From Acidobacteriota bacterium (GTDB lineage Bacteria; Acidobacteriota; UBA890), in assembly GCA_022563115.1 (NCBI GenBank), contig JADFNY010000216.1:1-6563 (forward strand): 6,563 nucleotides of DNA. Direction: 5' to 3'. Below are positions 5,726-6,563 of this stretch, in pieces. Every line of letters begins with the position of its first letter. Position 1 is the stretch's first letter. The position numbers were made by a program, and so were the translations under genes. Under the pieces are notes generated by a model. It ran no database searches. It was not told the DNA's origin and worked only from the letters and a program-made list of their open reading frames with translations.

Positions 5726-6563
5726 ATGCGTTCAGTAGTTGTCCTGCTAATCGTTAGCGCATTCTCGCTCATTATGCTCGCGTGCGGCGAGGTCCTCGGC
5801 TCAGCGCCGACGCCAACGCCGACGGTGTCACCTACGATCACGACTACTCCCACGCCCGCGCCGACGCCCACCCCAACGCCGACGCCGGACCCGCTCGTCC
5901 TCGAGCCGGTCGCCCCAGCGCTCGGCGACCTCCAGCAGCGGATGCAGCAGGAGGTCGCAGCGTTTCAGCAGCGCGTGGGCGGCAACTTCGCCGTCGCCGT
6001 CACCGATCTCCAGACCGGCGAGACCGTCCACGTCAACGGCGACGACGGCAACCGCATCCCCGGCTGCACGCTCAACTTCTTCGTGCTGCTCTCGGTCGTC
6101 CAGGACCTGCAGGCCGGCCTCTACCCCGAGAGCGATGTCGGCCGCCTCATCGCCCAGACGATCTGGGCGAGCGACCCCGGCACCGCCCACCGGCTGCTGC
6201 GCGTCACCGGCGGCGGCGATGGCCTGGCCGGCCTCGTCAAGATCAACGACCTGCTCCAGAACCAGCTGGGATTGCGCTCTGCGCTGTACGATCACCCGCC
6301 CGCCGCCGGCGACGTGCTCACGCTCACGCCCGGCCGATTCCAGGGCAACCTGATCTCGCCGCTCGACTTCAATCGGGCGCTGACGATGCTCTACCGCGGG
6401 GAGCTGCTCGATCCGGAGTGGACCGCCTACCTGATCGAGAAGATGAGCCACGTCAAGCCCGGCCTCAGCCACCTGCTGCCGAGCGGCGTCACGGATCCAA
6501 CCGCCACCGTCGCCCACAAGAACGGCTACATCGACTACCTGCCGTACTACGTCGACAACGACG
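5726..6563 (+). CDS. Lipoprotein with a degenerate class A beta-lactamase-like domain (partial)
   Basis: The first 279 codons are visible; the gene is open at the right edge. Residues 1-20 form a lipoprotein signal peptide ending IMLAC, with Cys20 to be lipidated. Residues 28-56 are a flexible Thr-Pro repeat linker. From about 66 the protein resembles the serine beta-lactamase/penicillin-binding fold: FAVAVTDLQTGETVHVNGDD (88-107), IPGCTLNFFVLL (111-122) at the position of the catalytic helix, WASDPGTAHRLLRVTG (147-162) at the SDN loop, and VAHKNGYID (262-270) at the KTG strand. In each, the catalytic signature is changed: SxxK reads C114-T-L-N117, SDN reads S149-D150-P151, and KTG reads K265-N266-G267. 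The frame is clean over 837 bases, so this looks like a maintained pseudoenzyme rather than decay. It probably acts outside the cytoplasmic membrane, perhaps binding cell-wall or glycan ligands; that is inference. A long opposite-strand frame here is a shadow. Confidence 0.75.
   Translation, partial: MRSVVVLLIVSAFSLIMLACGEVLGSAPTPTPTVSPTITTTPTPAPTPTPTPTPDPLVLEPVAPALGDLQQRMQQEVAAFQQRVGGNFAVAVTDLQTGETVHVNGDDGNRIPGCTLNFFVLLSVVQDLQAGLYPESDVGRLIAQTIWASDPGTAHRLLRVTGGGDGLAGLVKINDLLQNQLGLRSALYDHPPAAGDVLTLTPGRFQGNLISPLDFNRALTMLYRGELLDPEWTAYLIEKMSHVKPGLSHLLPSGVTDPTATVAHKNGYIDYLPYYVDND
5807..5893 (+). repeat. Thr-Pro codon repeat (linker)
   Basis: Imperfect tandem ACN-CCN hexamers encode a Thr-Pro run with scattered Ser, Val, Ile and Ala at residues 28-56. 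The codons for Thr and Pro vary (ACG, ACC, ACT; CCG, CCC, CCA), which points to selection on the peptide rather than simple slippage. Confidence 0.8.

Noticed and set aside
5828..6517. Long minus-strand frame (229 codons) opposite the lipoprotein
   Set aside because: Low-complexity composition typical of an antisense shadow in GC-rich DNA; the plus strand has a signal peptide, a ribosome site and fold motifs.
1..6563. CRISPR array, tRNA, rRNA or complete insertion sequence
   Set aside because: No regularly spaced repeats, no cloverleaf or rRNA-like segments, and no transposase or integrase frame were seen on either strand.

Overview
The window is a GC-rich stretch of bacterial chromosome, probably from an uncultured environmental organism. 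The best taxonomic hint is the right-end lipoprotein, whose Thr-Pro repeat linker follows a lipidated cysteine; this style is common in Chloroflexota. The iduronate-2-sulfatase-type gene and the Xaa-Pro peptidase remnant would also fit marine or sponge-associated lineages. This placement is an inference and is weak.

Left part (1-3509, all on the minus strand): a two-gene unit runs from asnB (start 3509) into a family 4 glycosyltransferase. The stop of the first overlaps the GTG start of the second by four bases. The pair looks like part of a surface-polysaccharide or glycoconjugate locus, where the asparagine-synthase fold may amidate a sugar acid or other acceptor. Past a 165-bp gap lies the 5' end of a secreted protein that resembles the TolB-propeller/amidohydrolase proteins. 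It runs off the window.

Middle part (3510-5143) is a gene graveyard around one apparently living small gene. A plus-strand fragment (3633-3890) looks like the start of a secreted M24 Xaa-Pro peptidase that breaks off at about 3848, exactly where a perfect 6-bp hairpin begins. A hairpin-rich spacer follows. Next is a 53-codon minus-strand gene (4000-4161) for a very hydrophobic protein with a four-step glycine zipper. Upstream of it is a minus-strand sulfatase that has lost its C-terminal domain, its true N-terminus and the formylglycine (CxPSR) catalytic motif.

Right part (5144-6563, plus strand): an intact-looking GNAT acetyltransferase of the phosphinothricin-acetyltransferase type starts with GTG at the edge of the sulfatase remnant. 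A 93-bp AT-richer spacer with an operator-like dyad follows. Then comes a lipoprotein with a class A beta-lactamase-like fold in which the catalytic motifs are all altered (SxxK to CxxN, SDN to SDP, KTG to KNG). It runs off the right edge.

I see no defence system, CRISPR array, RNA gene or complete mobile element. The most interesting items are the predicted dead beta-lactamase-like lipoprotein, the glycine-zipper microprotein and the cluster of broken genes between two functional blocks.
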